A stretch of DNA of 51,477 nt. Origin: Marinilabilia sp. GTDB lineage: Bacteria; Bacteroidota; Bacteroidia; Bacteroidales; Marinilabiliaceae. The stretch lies in assembly GCF_016278715.1 (NCBI RefSeq), contig NZ_JADQBH010000079.1, forward strand, positions 1-51,477, written 5' to 3'. Position 1 is the stretch's first letter. The number at the start of each line of letters is the position of its first letter. This document shows positions 1 to 8,528 of the stretch, piece after piece. The translations under genes and the position numbers were made by a program. Under the pieces are notes generated by a model. It searched no databases, was not told the origin of the DNA, and saw nothing but the letters and a program-made list of their open reading frames with translations.

Positions 1-2100
1 CTGCGGCGTTTTCGGCGCAATAGTTTGCCTTTTGGAGGTGTTCAGTTGCTAATGATTGGCGATTTGCAACAGCTGGCACCCGTCATTAAAGATAACGAGT
101 GGAATTTGTTGCGGCCTTATTATGATTCGGCTTTCTTTTTTGGAAGCAGAGCATTGCAGAAAACGGATTATGTAAGTATTGAACTGAAGCAGATATTTCG
201 TCAGCAGGATGATAAATTTATCGCTGTACTCAATAAAATCCGGGATAATCAACTCGATCAACCCGGCCTGGATTTATTGAACCAATGCTACCGGCCGGAA
301 ATCATCAACGGCGATGCGGAAGGGTTTATTACTCTGACCACGCACAACCATCAGGCACGTAGAATCAATGGTGCCAGACTTTCTCAATTGCCAGGTAAAT
401 CTCACCAATTCAAAGCAAAAGTGGATGGGAATTTTCCTGAAAGCAATTTTCCTACCGATGATGAATTGGTTTTGAAGACCCATGCTCAGGTGATGTTTGT
501 GAAAAACGACTCGTCACCTGATAAAGCTTACTACAACGGCAAAATTGGGCAGGTGACTGCGATTGTGGACGATAAGATTTTTGTTAAATGTCCCGGAGAT
601 GAAGAAGCCATTGAGGTGAAACCAGATCGTTGGGACAATACCCGTTACAAGATAGATGACGACACCAGTGAGATTAAGGAGGAGGTGGAGGGTACTTTTA
701 CTCAATATCCGCTAAAAACCGCCTGGGCCATTACTATTCATAAAAGCCAGGGGCTTACTTTCGAAAAAGCCATTATTGATGCCAATGCAGCTTTTGCCCA
801 CGGACAGGTTTATGTAGCCCTGAGTCGCTGTAAATCGCTCCAAGGGCTTGTACTTACCAATCCGCTAAATGTTTCTGCATTAAAAACCGATGCGGAAGTA
901 TCCGGTTTTATTCGAAGGGTGGAGGAGGAGCCTGCTGATGAAGAGGTACTTACGCAAGCCAAGCGAGATTACCGTTTCATGTTGTTGAAAGAGATGTTTG
1001 ATTTAAACAGCCTTGAAGGGCAATTGGCGTATAGCTTGCGGGTCGCCTACGAAAACAAAGGAGCAGTGCAGGATGAGTTGCCGGTGATTTTGGGAAAAAT
1101 GAAAGCTTTGGTTACGAGCGAAATGCGTCCTGTGGCAGATAGGTTCATAGGCCAGATATCCCGGTTGTTGCAGGAAAATCCGGATACCGATAATAATGAA
1201 TTCTTGCAGGAACGTATCAGAAAAGCCAGCCATTGGTTTGCAGAGAAAGTGAAATCAGGTCTGACGGAGCCTTTTGAGAATTTGAGTATCGAAACTGATA
1301 ACAAAGCCGTTCGAAAAAGTCTGAAACAGGCGTTTGAGCGACTGGGCAATGAGGTTTCAATGCGGGCCTCTGTATTTGAAAAGTGTAAAGAAGGTTTTAC
1401 CGTAAAAATTTATCTGGAAGCTAAAGCCAAAGGGTTGCTGGATGGATTGGCGGTGACTCCTGCCAAAAAGAGTCGAAAGGAGGTGGATGTTTCGGTGCAG
1501 TATCCCGATTTGTACAGCCGGCTGAAACAGTGGCGTGATGATAAAGCTGAAGAATTGGACCAGGATGTTTATATGGTACTTCAGATAAAATCGATGAAGC
1601 ATATTGCAGCTGCTTTGCCACAGTCGCTGAAAGAACTCAGGAAAATTCACGGTTTTGGAAAAGTTAAACTGGAGAACTATGGTCCTGAGGTGCTGCAGAT
1701 TATTCTGGATTACTGTAAAGAGAACAATCTTGAAAGGGCCGATGACGATGAGAATCCCTTCGAAATTCCTCCTCCGAAGCCCCGTAAGGATAAAATAGAT
1801 ACCAGGCAGGTCACCTTCGACCATTTCAAAAAAGGAAAAACCATCGAGGCTATAGCTAAAGAGCGTTCCCTGACCACCGGTACTATTTTTAATCATATTG
1901 GTCATTTTGTACGCACCGGGGAAATCAATATTTTCCAGATTATCCCTGCCGAAAAAGTACATCGCGTTGCTGAGTGGCTCGACGGGAATAGAGCAGAATC
2001 ACTAACCGAAGTAAAAAACCGCTTTGGTGATGAGGTGTCGTGGGACGAACTCAGGTTGATTGTAAATCATGTGAAAGCGAAGGAGGAGGCCAGGAGTTGA
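1..2100 (+). CDS. PIF1/RecD-like DNA helicase with HRDC and HTH C-terminal domains (5' truncated)
   Basis: Superfamily 1 DNA helicase, probably acting in replication or repair of DNA in the cytoplasm. The reading frame is open from the first base of the window, so the N-terminus with the Walker A motif lies outside; the TTG at 25 is not a real start. Visible are the helicase motif GDLQQLAPV near the start, IFRQQD, and motifs V/VI (TIHKSQGLTF and VYVALSRCKSLQG, nt about 735-850). After a charged linker comes an HRDC-like domain (nt about 1498-1725) and a helix-turn-helix domain (nt about 1800-1960, with GKTIEAIAKERSLTTGTIFNH). This helicase+HRDC+HTH order is common in Bacteroidota. Nothing suggests it works with the downstream genes, which follow after a 56-base gap. 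The family call is secure; the precise function is not. Confidence 0.9.
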   Translation: MRRFRRNSLPFGGVQLLMIGDLQQLAPVIKDNEWNLLRPYYDSAFFFGSRALQKTDYVSIELKQIFRQQDDKFIAVLNKIRDNQLDQPGLDLLNQCYRPEIINGDAEGFITLTTHNHQARRINGARLSQLPGKSHQFKAKVDGNFPESNFPTDDELVLKTHAQVMFVKNDSSPDKAYYNGKIGQVTAIVDDKIFVKCPGDEEAIEVKPDRWDNTRYKIDDDTSEIKEEVEGTFTQYPLKTAWAITIHKSQGLTFEKAIIDANAAFAHGQVYVALSRCKSLQGLVLTNPLNVSALKTDAEVSGFIRRVEEEPADEEVLTQAKRDYRFMLLKEMFDLNSLEGQLAYSLRVAYENKGAVQDELPVILGKMKALVTSEMRPVADRFIGQISRLLQENPDTDNNEFLQERIRKASHWFAEKVKSGLTEPFENLSIETDNKAVRKSLKQAFERLGNEVSMRASVFEKCKEGFTVKIYLEAKAKGLLDGLAVTPAKKSRKEVDVSVQYPDLYSRLKQWRDDKAEELDQDVYMVLQIKSMKHIAAALPQSLKELRKIHGFGKVKLENYGPEVLQIILDYCKENNLERADDDENPFEIPPPKPRKDKIDTRQVTFDHFKKGKTIEAIAKERSLTTGTIFNHIGHFVRTGEINIFQIIPAEKVHRVAEWLDGNRAESLTEVKNRFGDEVSWDELRLIVNHVKAKEEARS

Positions 2101-2156
2101 AGTATGACAGAATTTGAAGTATAGAATCAACCTTTTCGGTCGTTTTGTGTTTTAAA

Positions 2157-3002
2157 ATGATGAACAGTCAACTCTCTCAAATAATAGAAGATTCTAAGGA
2201 GCGGTTCCGTCTTTTTCTGAGCATTGGGCTCGGAATATTCATGTTTATGCTTTTTTTTGAACCTTTTTCTTTATTCCTTCCTGACTTAAACAATCGTTTG
2301 GTGTTTCTGGTGGGCCTTACCGGTATTTTTTTTATTTTGATGATGCTGGTTTACGTCATTATTAGCCATTTCTTTAAACGATCCAGTTCTGCCCTAAAGG
2401 AATCGGTTCTATCTTCGTATGTCAGGGGATTTATGCTGATGGTATTGAGCAGCATAGCTCTTACATTTTATCTGAGGTATGTCGGGATGGTAGATATGTC
2501 CTTTTTTACCCTTTTCAAGATATTGGTTATCTCATTGGTTCCACCGGTTACCATAAGTCTGCACGACACCATCCAAAAATTGAAGGCACACAATGCGGTT
2601 TTGATTCTTGCCAGAGAGAAGGAGCGAAACCAGGTTGAGAAGTACGAGGAAGACCTTTTAAGCCGAACGATAGAATTGGAATCTGAAGGAGGGAGAGATA
2701 CATTTAAAGTGGTTGTTTCAAATATCATATATGTAGTTTCGGCAGATAATTATGTCGAGATCGTATTCAAAGAAAATGAACATTTTGAGAAGAAGTTAAT
2801 GAGGAATACCCTGAAAAACCTCCAGCTTTTACTTTCTCCGTATTCAAACTTTATTCGTTGTCATCGGACCTGCCTGGTTAACATTCACTACATTGACCAA
2901 TTGCGTAAAAACTACAATAATTATTGGATATCTTTAAAGGGAACCGACCAAAAACTTCCTGTTTCACGTCAGTATTTGCTGAGTGTTAGAGAGGTTGTGT
3001 GA
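2157..3002 (+). CDS. Membrane-anchored LytTR transcriptional regulator
   Basis: Predicted transcription regulator that binds DNA through a LytTR domain. The N-terminal half holds four hydrophobic segments (roughly residues 17-36, 43-67, 87-106 and 115-135), followed by a short charged coil and a C-terminal LytTR domain of about 100 residues with the typical NIIYVVSADNYVEIVF and FIRCHRTCLVN segments. There is no receiver domain, so it is not a standard two-component response regulator; the membrane part may sense a signal directly (inference). I chose ATG 2157, with ATG 2160 as an alternative, because the longer frame would need a TTG start. It lies 217 bases before a fatty-acid desaturase in the same direction, and a palindrome overlaps the promoter of that gene, so regulation of membrane lipid unsaturation is possible but unproven. 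Confidence 0.85.
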   Translation: MMNSQLSQIIEDSKERFRLFLSIGLGIFMFMLFFEPFSLFLPDLNNRLVFLVGLTGIFFILMMLVYVIISHFFKRSSSALKESVLSSYVRGFMLMVLSSIALTFYLRYVGMVDMSFFTLFKILVISLVPPVTISLHDTIQKLKAHNAVLILAREKERNQVEKYEEDLLSRTIELESEGGRDTFKVVVSNIIYVVSADNYVEIVFKENEHFEKKLMRNTLKNLQLLLSPYSNFIRCHRTCLVNIHYIDQLRKNYNNYWISLKGTDQKLPVSRQYLLSVREVV

Positions 3003-3095
3003 GTTATTGGGGTGAGTGTTATTCGCCCTTAAATATTGCCATCTATCCCATAAGACATTCCTCCGCCATCCTTTGTATTCCATTTGCCCCATTCA

Positions 3096-3127
3096 TTTGA
3101 TGTAGCTCCTTGGAGAAGCTACCTTTG
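3096..3127 (+). promoter_or_regulatory. Bacteroidota-type promoter with overlapping palindrome
   Basis: TTTG at 3096-3099 and TACCTTTG at 3120-3127 are separated by 20 bases, which matches the known Bacteroidota -33/-7 consensus TTTG...TAnnTTTG. The spacer holds an inverted repeat, GTAGCT at 3102-3107 and AGCTAC at 3117-3122, whose right arm overlaps the -7 element. A repressor bound there would block the polymerase. It drives the desaturase gene that starts at 3220. Confidence 0.6.
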
Positions 3128-3219
3128 TATAGAAAGGAATTTCAATAAAGACCGGTTTCTTCTTGTAAGCCGGTTGTAAAGGAAGTGCTTTGTTTGTTCA
3201 ATTTATAAATTTTGTAGGT

Positions 3220-4317
3220 ATGAAAGTTCAAAATATTATTTTCCCTTTAGATAAAAATCCTGATTTCATCAAAGATTTGAGAGGGAGGGTGGATGGCTAT
3301 TTTAAGCAAAATAACCTCTCAAAATATGGAAATAAAACCATTGTTTTTCAGTCTGTATTTATGGGTTTACTCTATATTTTGCCTTACGTTCTGATGTTAT
3401 CAGGTGTGGTAACCTCAATTTTGGGTGTTATGCTGAGCTGGGTAGCGATGGGCGGCGGAATGGCCGGTTTGGGAATGGTATTGATGCATGATGCCAATCA
3501 TCGCGTGTTTTCCAGAAACCAAACGGTTAATAAATGGCTGGGTAAGTCCCTGTATCTTCTTGGGGGCTTTCCGCCAAACTGGAGGCATCAGCACAACACC
3601 ATGCACCATGGTTTTACGAACATCGAGGGGCATGACGAAGATATTGCTCCGGTTGGGTTTTTGAGGTTTTCGCCGCACCGGAAGCTTTTTAAAGTGCATC
3701 GCTTTCAACATATTTATGCCTGGTTTTTCTATGGTTTGATGACGCTTTCGTGGGTAACTATGAAGGATTTTGTGCGAATAAAGAATTACAAAAATGAAGG
3801 CGTTGCCCCCTTTGATAAAAAATACAAGTCTTATCTCACTGATCTGATTATTGCTAAATCGTTTTATTACTTATTTCTTCTTGTACTACCTATTCTGATA
3901 ATGCCGATTAGCTGGTTCTGGATTGTTGGTGGCTTTTTTATAATGCATTATATCAGCGGCCTGATACTGACTACCATTTTTCAAACAGCTCACGTGGTGC
4001 CAAGTTCTGCTTATCCCCTCCCATCAAATGAAGGGAAACTGGAAAACAACTGGGCCATTCATCAGCTCCTGACAACTTCTGACTTCTCGCCTAAAAGCAG
4101 AGTTCTTTCGTGGATGATTGGTGGTTTAAATTATCAGGTAGAACATCATCTGTTCCCCAATATCAGCCATGTGCACTATAAAAAATTGTCGCAACTGGTT
4201 AAAGAAACTGCTTATGAATATAATCTTCCTTATCACTCTCAGGAAACGTTCTTTAAAGCGGTGGCAGGTCACACGAGAATGTTAAAAATGCTGGGTAGGC
4301 AAGCTGCATTAGTTTAA
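3220..4317 (+). CDS. Fatty-acid desaturase (front-end type)
   Basis: Membrane di-iron desaturase that would introduce a double bond into an acyl chain or a lipid. The three histidine boxes are all present: HDANH at residues 90-94, HQHNTMHH at about 123-130 and QVEHH at about 306-310. A glutamine in place of the first histidine of the third box is typical of front-end (delta-5/delta-6) and sphingolipid desaturases. Several hydrophobic segments lie between the boxes. There is no cytochrome b5 domain, so an external electron donor is needed. I chose ATG 3220, which follows the promoter, rather than the upstream TTG 3190. It stands alone between its own promoter and a terminator. The substrate cannot be read from the sequence. 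Confidence 0.9.
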   Translation: MKVQNIIFPLDKNPDFIKDLRGRVDGYFKQNNLSKYGNKTIVFQSVFMGLLYILPYVLMLSGVVTSILGVMLSWVAMGGGMAGLGMVLMHDANHRVFSRNQTVNKWLGKSLYLLGGFPPNWRHQHNTMHHGFTNIEGHDEDIAPVGFLRFSPHRKLFKVHRFQHIYAWFFYGLMTLSWVTMKDFVRIKNYKNEGVAPFDKKYKSYLTDLIIAKSFYYLFLLVLPILIMPISWFWIVGGFFIMHYISGLILTTIFQTAHVVPSSAYPLPSNEGKLENNWAIHQLLTTSDFSPKSRVLSWMIGGLNYQVEHHLFPNISHVHYKKLSQLVKETAYEYNLPYHSQETFFKAVAGHTRMLKMLGRQAALV

Positions 4318-4348
4318 TAATTGAAACAGGGTTTACATGGTATTGATG

Positions 4349-4405
4349 GTCCGGCTTCATAATTGATTTCAATTTATGGCCGGACTTTTCATTTCTTGTT
4401 TTTAA
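4349..4405 (+). terminator. Terminator after the desaturase gene
   Basis: GTCCGGC at 4349-4355 pairs with GCCGGAC at 4379-4385. The AT-rich loop between them can extend the stem (CATAATTGA with CAATTTATG), and T-rich sequence follows to about 4403. The position just after the stop codon fits an intrinsic terminator. Confidence 0.65.
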
Positions 4406-4448
4406 TGTGCATATTTAACATTTAAAGAAGCTAAACCTGCCTGTTTAA

Positions 4449-5210
4449 ATGAATATTTCGGAGTATAATAAAACCGTTTGGGACCGGTATGTCGCTAATA
4501 AAGTTCGCTGGACAATTCCTGTTTCCAAAGAGGAAATTGAAAATGCCAGACAAGGAAACTGGGACATCGTTCTGACTCCCACAAAGCCGGTGCCTCACAA
4601 ATGGTTTCCGGACTTGAAAGGCCTTAAAATTCTGGGTCTCGCATCCGGAGGCGGACAACAAGGACCTATTTTGGCTGCTTTAGGCGCTGATGTGACCATC
4701 TTCGATAATTCCGAAAATCAATTAAATCAGGACAGACAGTTGAGCGAGGAATTCAACCTTAATATCAAAACCATTCAGGGAGATATGAAAGATTTGTCCG
4801 TTTTTCGTGACGAGTCCTTTGATTTGATATTCAATCCCTGCTCTGTAGTATTTGCGGATAACTTAAAACCAATCTGGCAGGAATGCTTCCGGGTTTCGAA
4901 ATCCGGTGGAATTTTGATGACAGGGCTAATTAATCCTATTATTTTTCAGTTAGGCCAGGAAAAGGCTCCCTTCCAGTTGGTTTATGCTCAGCCCTATTCC
5001 GACCTGCACTCATTACCAAAGCAAAAACTGGAAAAATTAATTGAAAGTCAGGAGACAATGGAGTTTGGACATAGCCTTACAGACGAAATTGGTGGACAAC
5101 TGAATGCCGGCTTTTTAATCACTGATTTTTATGAAGATGACTGGAATGGTGAAAAGGAGATTGATGAATATCTGCCTTCCTTTTTTGCTACTCGGGCGAT
5201 TAAAAAGTAA
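4449..5210 (+). CDS. Class I SAM-dependent methyltransferase
   Basis: Predicted cytoplasmic methyltransferase of 253 residues. The SAM-binding motif I is seen in LKILGLASGGGQQGPILAAL at about residues 59-78, followed by the acidic end of strand two (VTIFDNS), a GDMKDL segment and a motif-IV-like SFDLIFNPCSVVF. The class is the small-molecule type of Methyltransf_11/25. No substrate can be assigned. ATG 4449 is the first start in the frame and follows AT-rich leader sequence. It is a single gene, with a terminator-like hairpin about 150 bases downstream. Confidence 0.85.
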   Translation: MNISEYNKTVWDRYVANKVRWTIPVSKEEIENARQGNWDIVLTPTKPVPHKWFPDLKGLKILGLASGGGQQGPILAALGADVTIFDNSENQLNQDRQLSEEFNLNIKTIQGDMKDLSVFRDESFDLIFNPCSVVFADNLKPIWQECFRVSKSGGILMTGLINPIIFQLGQEKAPFQLVYAQPYSDLHSLPKQKLEKLIESQETMEFGHSLTDEIGGQLNAGFLITDFYEDDWNGEKEIDEYLPSFFATRAIKK

Positions 5211-5362
5211 AAGTTACCTGAAAGATGTGTTGATTATTTGTAAAATAGAATTGCATTCAATTAAAGTATAGTAATTTGGAAGTGTGTTATTTTATTATTT
5301 CAATAGATTTTTCTATTAAGACTTCAATTTCGTAAAAGAATTGCCGATAATTAATAAATCTT

Positions 5363-5395
5363 AGCCCCGGGGTCATGCGGTGACCCTGGGGCTTT
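5363..5395 (+). terminator. Strong GC-rich hairpin, copy 1
   Basis: AGCCCCGGGGTCA pairs with TGACCCTGGGGCT around a short loop (5363-5393), followed by T-rich sequence. Almost the same hairpin and its downstream bases (TTATGTTTG) occur again at 8279-8309, so the element is duplicated as well as being a likely terminator. Confidence 0.65.
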
Positions 5396-5721
5396 CTTAT
5401 GTTTGTCATTTATAGGTGTAATAAAAAATTACAAATTTGAATTGATGGGGTTTGAACTTCTTTTTTTTAACAAATTTTTTTTGAAATTTAAAGCCAGAAA
5501 TTTTTTTTGGACTGGTAGATGCCTGAAACCAGAGAGACTATGATTTAGAAGTGAATGGTAATAGGGAATTTAAGAAAGAAATAAGTCTTTTGGCAAAAAG
5601 GATTTTTTTTAAGTATGAACTTAATGCGATTACCATTCGAAATACCATTACCAATAGCAGACTTGAAATGCTTGAATTTTATATTCCAAAAGTCAACTTT
5701 TTTTACCTGATATATACGGTT

Positions 5722-5808
5722 CTCAGATGGTGGTGAGCCAGAATCTATTAGAAATAAGCAAGTTAAATGTTAATGAGAATTGAAGAACTTAAATTGTATG
5801 TCATAGAT
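5722..5808 (+). repeat. Leader-like direct repeat, copy 1
   Basis: The segment ends with ATTGAAGAACTTAAATTGTA (5779-5798) and is imperfectly repeated at 8400-8490, where ATTGAAGAGCTTATATTGAA is found. An upstream CTCAGATGG / CTCACAGATGG block matches too. With the shared hairpin at 5363 and 8279 this indicates duplication of a flanking region. Confidence 0.5.
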
Positions 5809-5819
5809 TAAGGTGTTTG

Positions 5820-6195
5820 TAGAGCATCTAGGTTTAAAGCAAAATTGGTGTCGACATAAACAGCGGTATTATCACCAATCTCAAGTCCCGATTTTGAGGA
5901 TTGAGCGCATCCGGATCAATAACGCCCCAAGCCAGGTGTTTTCTTACCTGACTTACGGATATATCTTTGGTCAAAAGCTATAATATAATGACCGCTTTCG
6001 TGTTGAGTTGTTAAGTTGGTATTGAATTCCATAAAATCAAATGGTTTTTCAAACTGTTGACGATATTTTTGTTCAGTGAAAAGACCCGTATCTTTCGAAC
6101 AGGGCAAAATTGATTCTTCCTTTGGTACAAAGGAAGAGTATGAACACTTCGGAAAGAAAATCTTTTCGCTACTGATTAATAAAATTGTTGCTTAA
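5820..6195 (-). pseudogene. Decayed gene remnant with an HESGH motif
   Basis: On the minus strand an open stretch reads from about 6195 to 5916 and contains NTNLTTQHESGHYIIAFDQ. The HESGH string fits the HExxH zinc-metallopeptidase pattern. The frame is interrupted near 5920; shifting frame continues with LAWGVIDPDALNPQNRD, and a second shift gives GDNTAVYVDTNFALNLDAL before a stop near 5820. These sensible continuations in three frames suggest a gene broken by at least two frameshifts. No start or signal sequence is visible. It might be the end of an old toxin tip or a secreted protease; the family is not recognised. Confidence 0.4.
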
Positions 6196-6604
6196 AGCTT
6201 TTTTTTTTCAATGTTTTAACTGTGTCATCACCTTTAAAGATCATTCTTAATTCGATTTTTGGGTAAATAAACCAAGGGGCTTACTTCCGGATTGCTAACT
6301 GTTTAAAAGAATATTTATTTTGCTGAATTGCAATGATTTAACTAAAAGTTTAACGGGCTGTTGTTATTTCATTTTTTATAGAAATCGATTATTAACCTTA
6401 ACTCGATTATTATGAATTTCAAAAAAATGATTGGCGTTTTTTCTAGCATAAATCAATTTAGCCTTATATGCAAAGAAAATGCCTGAAGATTTATTGTCAA
6501 TCAATTCTCTATTATACAGAGGTTAATTCTATGTTATAGATTTATCGTGTAATTCAATGTTTAATTATTATGTTTATTTTTTCTAAAAATTAAATGCCTT
6601 AATT

Positions 6605-8113
6605 ATGTATCGATTAAACTATTTATTTGGACTGTTGATTATTTCAATTAATCTATTCGGTCAAACAACTAACTATAACTCACCTTCTGGAGAGATTATT
6701 TTAACATCATCAGAATATGGGAATAATCTGACTAGACAGTACAATATTTCTACAGGAGAGGATGGATTAGTAGAATTAGTATTGGATTATAATGTAGAAT
6801 TGGATTATGATTATATATATGTATTTGATTGTGATGAAAGTTTTAATAAAATTAATAGAATTGCTGCTTTTCATGGCACTAATGAGAGTATTATTAAGAC
6901 GACAAACCCAAACGGGAGAGTCGTAATTGTTTTTGAAACAGATGGGGCGTATAATGGAGATAACATAGGATCAGATGCGGGATATAGAATTATCTGGAAT
7001 AGTTTTTCTGCGAATGATATTTCATTAGCTAATAGGATTAGTGATTCCGGACAGGTGTTAGTTGGAAGTGTTGATTCAGAACCGAATTTAACAATACAAG
7101 ATTATCAGAATAAATCATTAGGAAATTTGAATGAACAGATTTCAAACTTTGAAAATTCAATGGTTCTTTTGGAAACAGAATATGGTGAAAAGCTTGGTAT
7201 TAGTTATAATAGAATTGGAACAAATAGTGACCTTGGGATTTCTTCAAATGGCGTTCTTTCAAGTTTTGCTAATGAATTTTCGTTTGGAACCCCTATTAAT
7301 GAAGATGCTTTTAAAATTTCCGCAACAGGACGAATTGGTATTAATAATCCAAATACTATGAGTGCCTTGATAAGTGGAAGAATAAGTGGCGTTTCTGGAG
7401 AAAAGTTTGCTAGATTTAATAGTTCAACTGAGGGATATGGGATGTATTTAGGGAATGGTGGAGGTGATGTTGGAACAACTTTTCTTCCAAATATTAGTGG
7501 ATATACAAAAGATAATACTGCTGCGTTGTGTTTTACTGCGGAGCATATGGGAGATAATTCTGGAAAACGGGGTATTATGACTTTTGATGGTAGGCAAAAT
7601 GGGAAGGGGGCATCAGGAGAGGCTGTTGTTTTTGAATATTGTAGTGGATATGGAAATCGGTTAGCCCATATTACAGGGGCAGGAAGTTTCTTTGTGATAA
7701 AAGATATTGAAGCAGCCGGCACAATCAGGGCTGCTGAAGTAAAGGTTGAAGCCGGTGGGAATACTGCAGATTTTGTATTCGAAGACGATTATGAGTTAAA
7801 GGATTTGAAGGAATTAGAAAGTTTTATCAAAGACAACAAGCACCTCCCCGATATCCCCAGTGCAAAAGAAATGGAAGCATCAGGAATTAATTTGGCTGAG
7901 ATGAATAAATTATTGTTACAAAAGATTGAGGAGTTGACTCTGTACGTGATAGAGCAGGACTCACAGTTGGACAGAAAAAATAGTTTTGTGGAAGAATTGA
8001 ATACGACAATGGAGATGCAGAAAACAGAAGTTAAGGAACTTAAAGAAAAAAACAGAAATCTGGTAGTCCGCATGGAGAAGATAGAGGAATTATTGATGAA
8101 TGGCAGTGAGTAA
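6605..8113 (+). CDS. Secreted protein with CUB-like N-terminus and tail-fibre-type C-terminus
   Basis: Predicted exported protein of 502 residues of unknown function. A signal peptide (about residues 1-19, ending LFGQ) is followed by a CUB-like beta domain at about residues 25-137, seen in SPSGEIILTSSEYGNN and in the acidic segment DYIYVFDCDES. The middle (about 200-370) is rich in glycine and asparagine. The C-terminus carries the block DFVFEDDYELKDLKELESFI, then HLPDIPSAKEMEASGINL and a coiled coil. This ending is very common on Bacteroidota secreted proteins and resembles the base of phage tail-fibre or S74-type intramolecular-chaperone proteins. ATG 6605 gives the signal peptide directly. 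It is a single gene flanked by the two copies of the hairpin repeat. Confidence 0.75.
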   Translation: MYRLNYLFGLLIISINLFGQTTNYNSPSGEIILTSSEYGNNLTRQYNISTGEDGLVELVLDYNVELDYDYIYVFDCDESFNKINRIAAFHGTNESIIKTTNPNGRVVIVFETDGAYNGDNIGSDAGYRIIWNSFSANDISLANRISDSGQVLVGSVDSEPNLTIQDYQNKSLGNLNEQISNFENSMVLLETEYGEKLGISYNRIGTNSDLGISSNGVLSSFANEFSFGTPINEDAFKISATGRIGINNPNTMSALISGRISGVSGEKFARFNSSTEGYGMYLGNGGGDVGTTFLPNISGYTKDNTAALCFTAEHMGDNSGKRGIMTFDGRQNGKGASGEAVVFEYCSGYGNRLAHITGAGSFFVIKDIEAAGTIRAAEVKVEAGGNTADFVFEDDYELKDLKELESFIKDNKHLPDIPSAKEMEASGINLAEMNKLLLQKIEELTLYVIEQDSQLDRKNSFVEELNTTMEMQKTEVKELKEKNRNLVVRMEKIEELLMNGSE

Positions 8114-8278
8114 ATGTTTAACGCTGATGGTGTTGTGTGATAGAAGTTCTTTTGATATAAATGGCTAATGGGGGTATATAAGATGTTACCTGTGTAACTC
8201 AGATATTATCTTTTTCATAGGAGATTTGCATTCCGTGGCTATAATTACGTAACAAAATCGAGGAGAAATATAATTAAT

Positions 8279-8312
8279 AGCCCCGGGGTCATGAGGTGAC
8301 CCCGGGGCTATC
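8279..8312 (+). terminator. Strong GC-rich hairpin, copy 2
   Basis: AGCCCCGGGGTCA pairs perfectly with TGACCCCGGGGCT (8279-8309). It differs from the copy at 5363 by very few bases, and the sequence on its right side (TCTTATGTTTG) is also shared. Probably the terminator of the gene ending at 8113, although it lies 165 bases away. Confidence 0.65.
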
Positions 8313-8399
8313 TTATGTTTGCGATTTACAGGTATGTAGAATATTTACTAATTAAAAATAACATGTTTCGGTTTTTAAACAAGATTCATTATGCCTGGC

Positions 8400-8490
8400 T
8401 CACAGATGGTTGAGTAGAGAGTGAGTCTGGCGGAAATGAGCAACTAATTATTAACATAAATTGAAGAGCTTATATTGAATGTCATAAGAT
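8400..8490 (+). repeat. Leader-like direct repeat, copy 2
   Basis: Imperfect copy of 5722-5808. The best-conserved part is 8460-8490. Here it leads into the lipoprotein gene at 8529 and the secretion cluster, whereas copy 1 leads into a decayed gene. Confidence 0.5.
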
Positions 8491-8528
8491 CAGGAAAAAA
8501 GGATACAAGAATTGGAAATGACAGACTA

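Larger units (their letters stand above)
5396..6604. other. Gene-poor AT-rich region
   Basis: About 1.2 kb without a convincing intact gene. It holds runs of T and A, a 61-codon frame at 5551-5736 that resembles no family I know, a leader-like segment at 5722-5808 that is repeated at 8400-8490, and the decayed minus-strand gene described separately. The last 350 bases before the gene at 6605 are strongly AT-rich and may contain its promoter, but I could not find a clear -33/-7 pair. Confidence 0.6.
8114..8528. other. Intergenic region with second hairpin and leader repeat
   Basis: About 415 bases without a gene. It contains the second copy of the GC-rich hairpin and the second copy of the leader-like repeat, which ends about 40 bases before the lipoprotein start at 8529. 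Confidence 0.6.

Noticed and set aside
1357-1962. 201-codon minus-strand frame opposite the helicase
   Set aside because: Phe/Ile-rich shadow of a clear helicase, with no domain.
3150-3178. ACCGG/CCGGT hairpin in the desaturase leader as a riboswitch
   Set aside because: Only a five-base stem, with no resemblance to any known riboswitch class.
5551-5736. 61-codon frame on the plus strand
   Set aside because: GTG start, no known motif, lies in a degraded AT-rich region; the end overlaps the leader-like repeat, so it is likely accidental.
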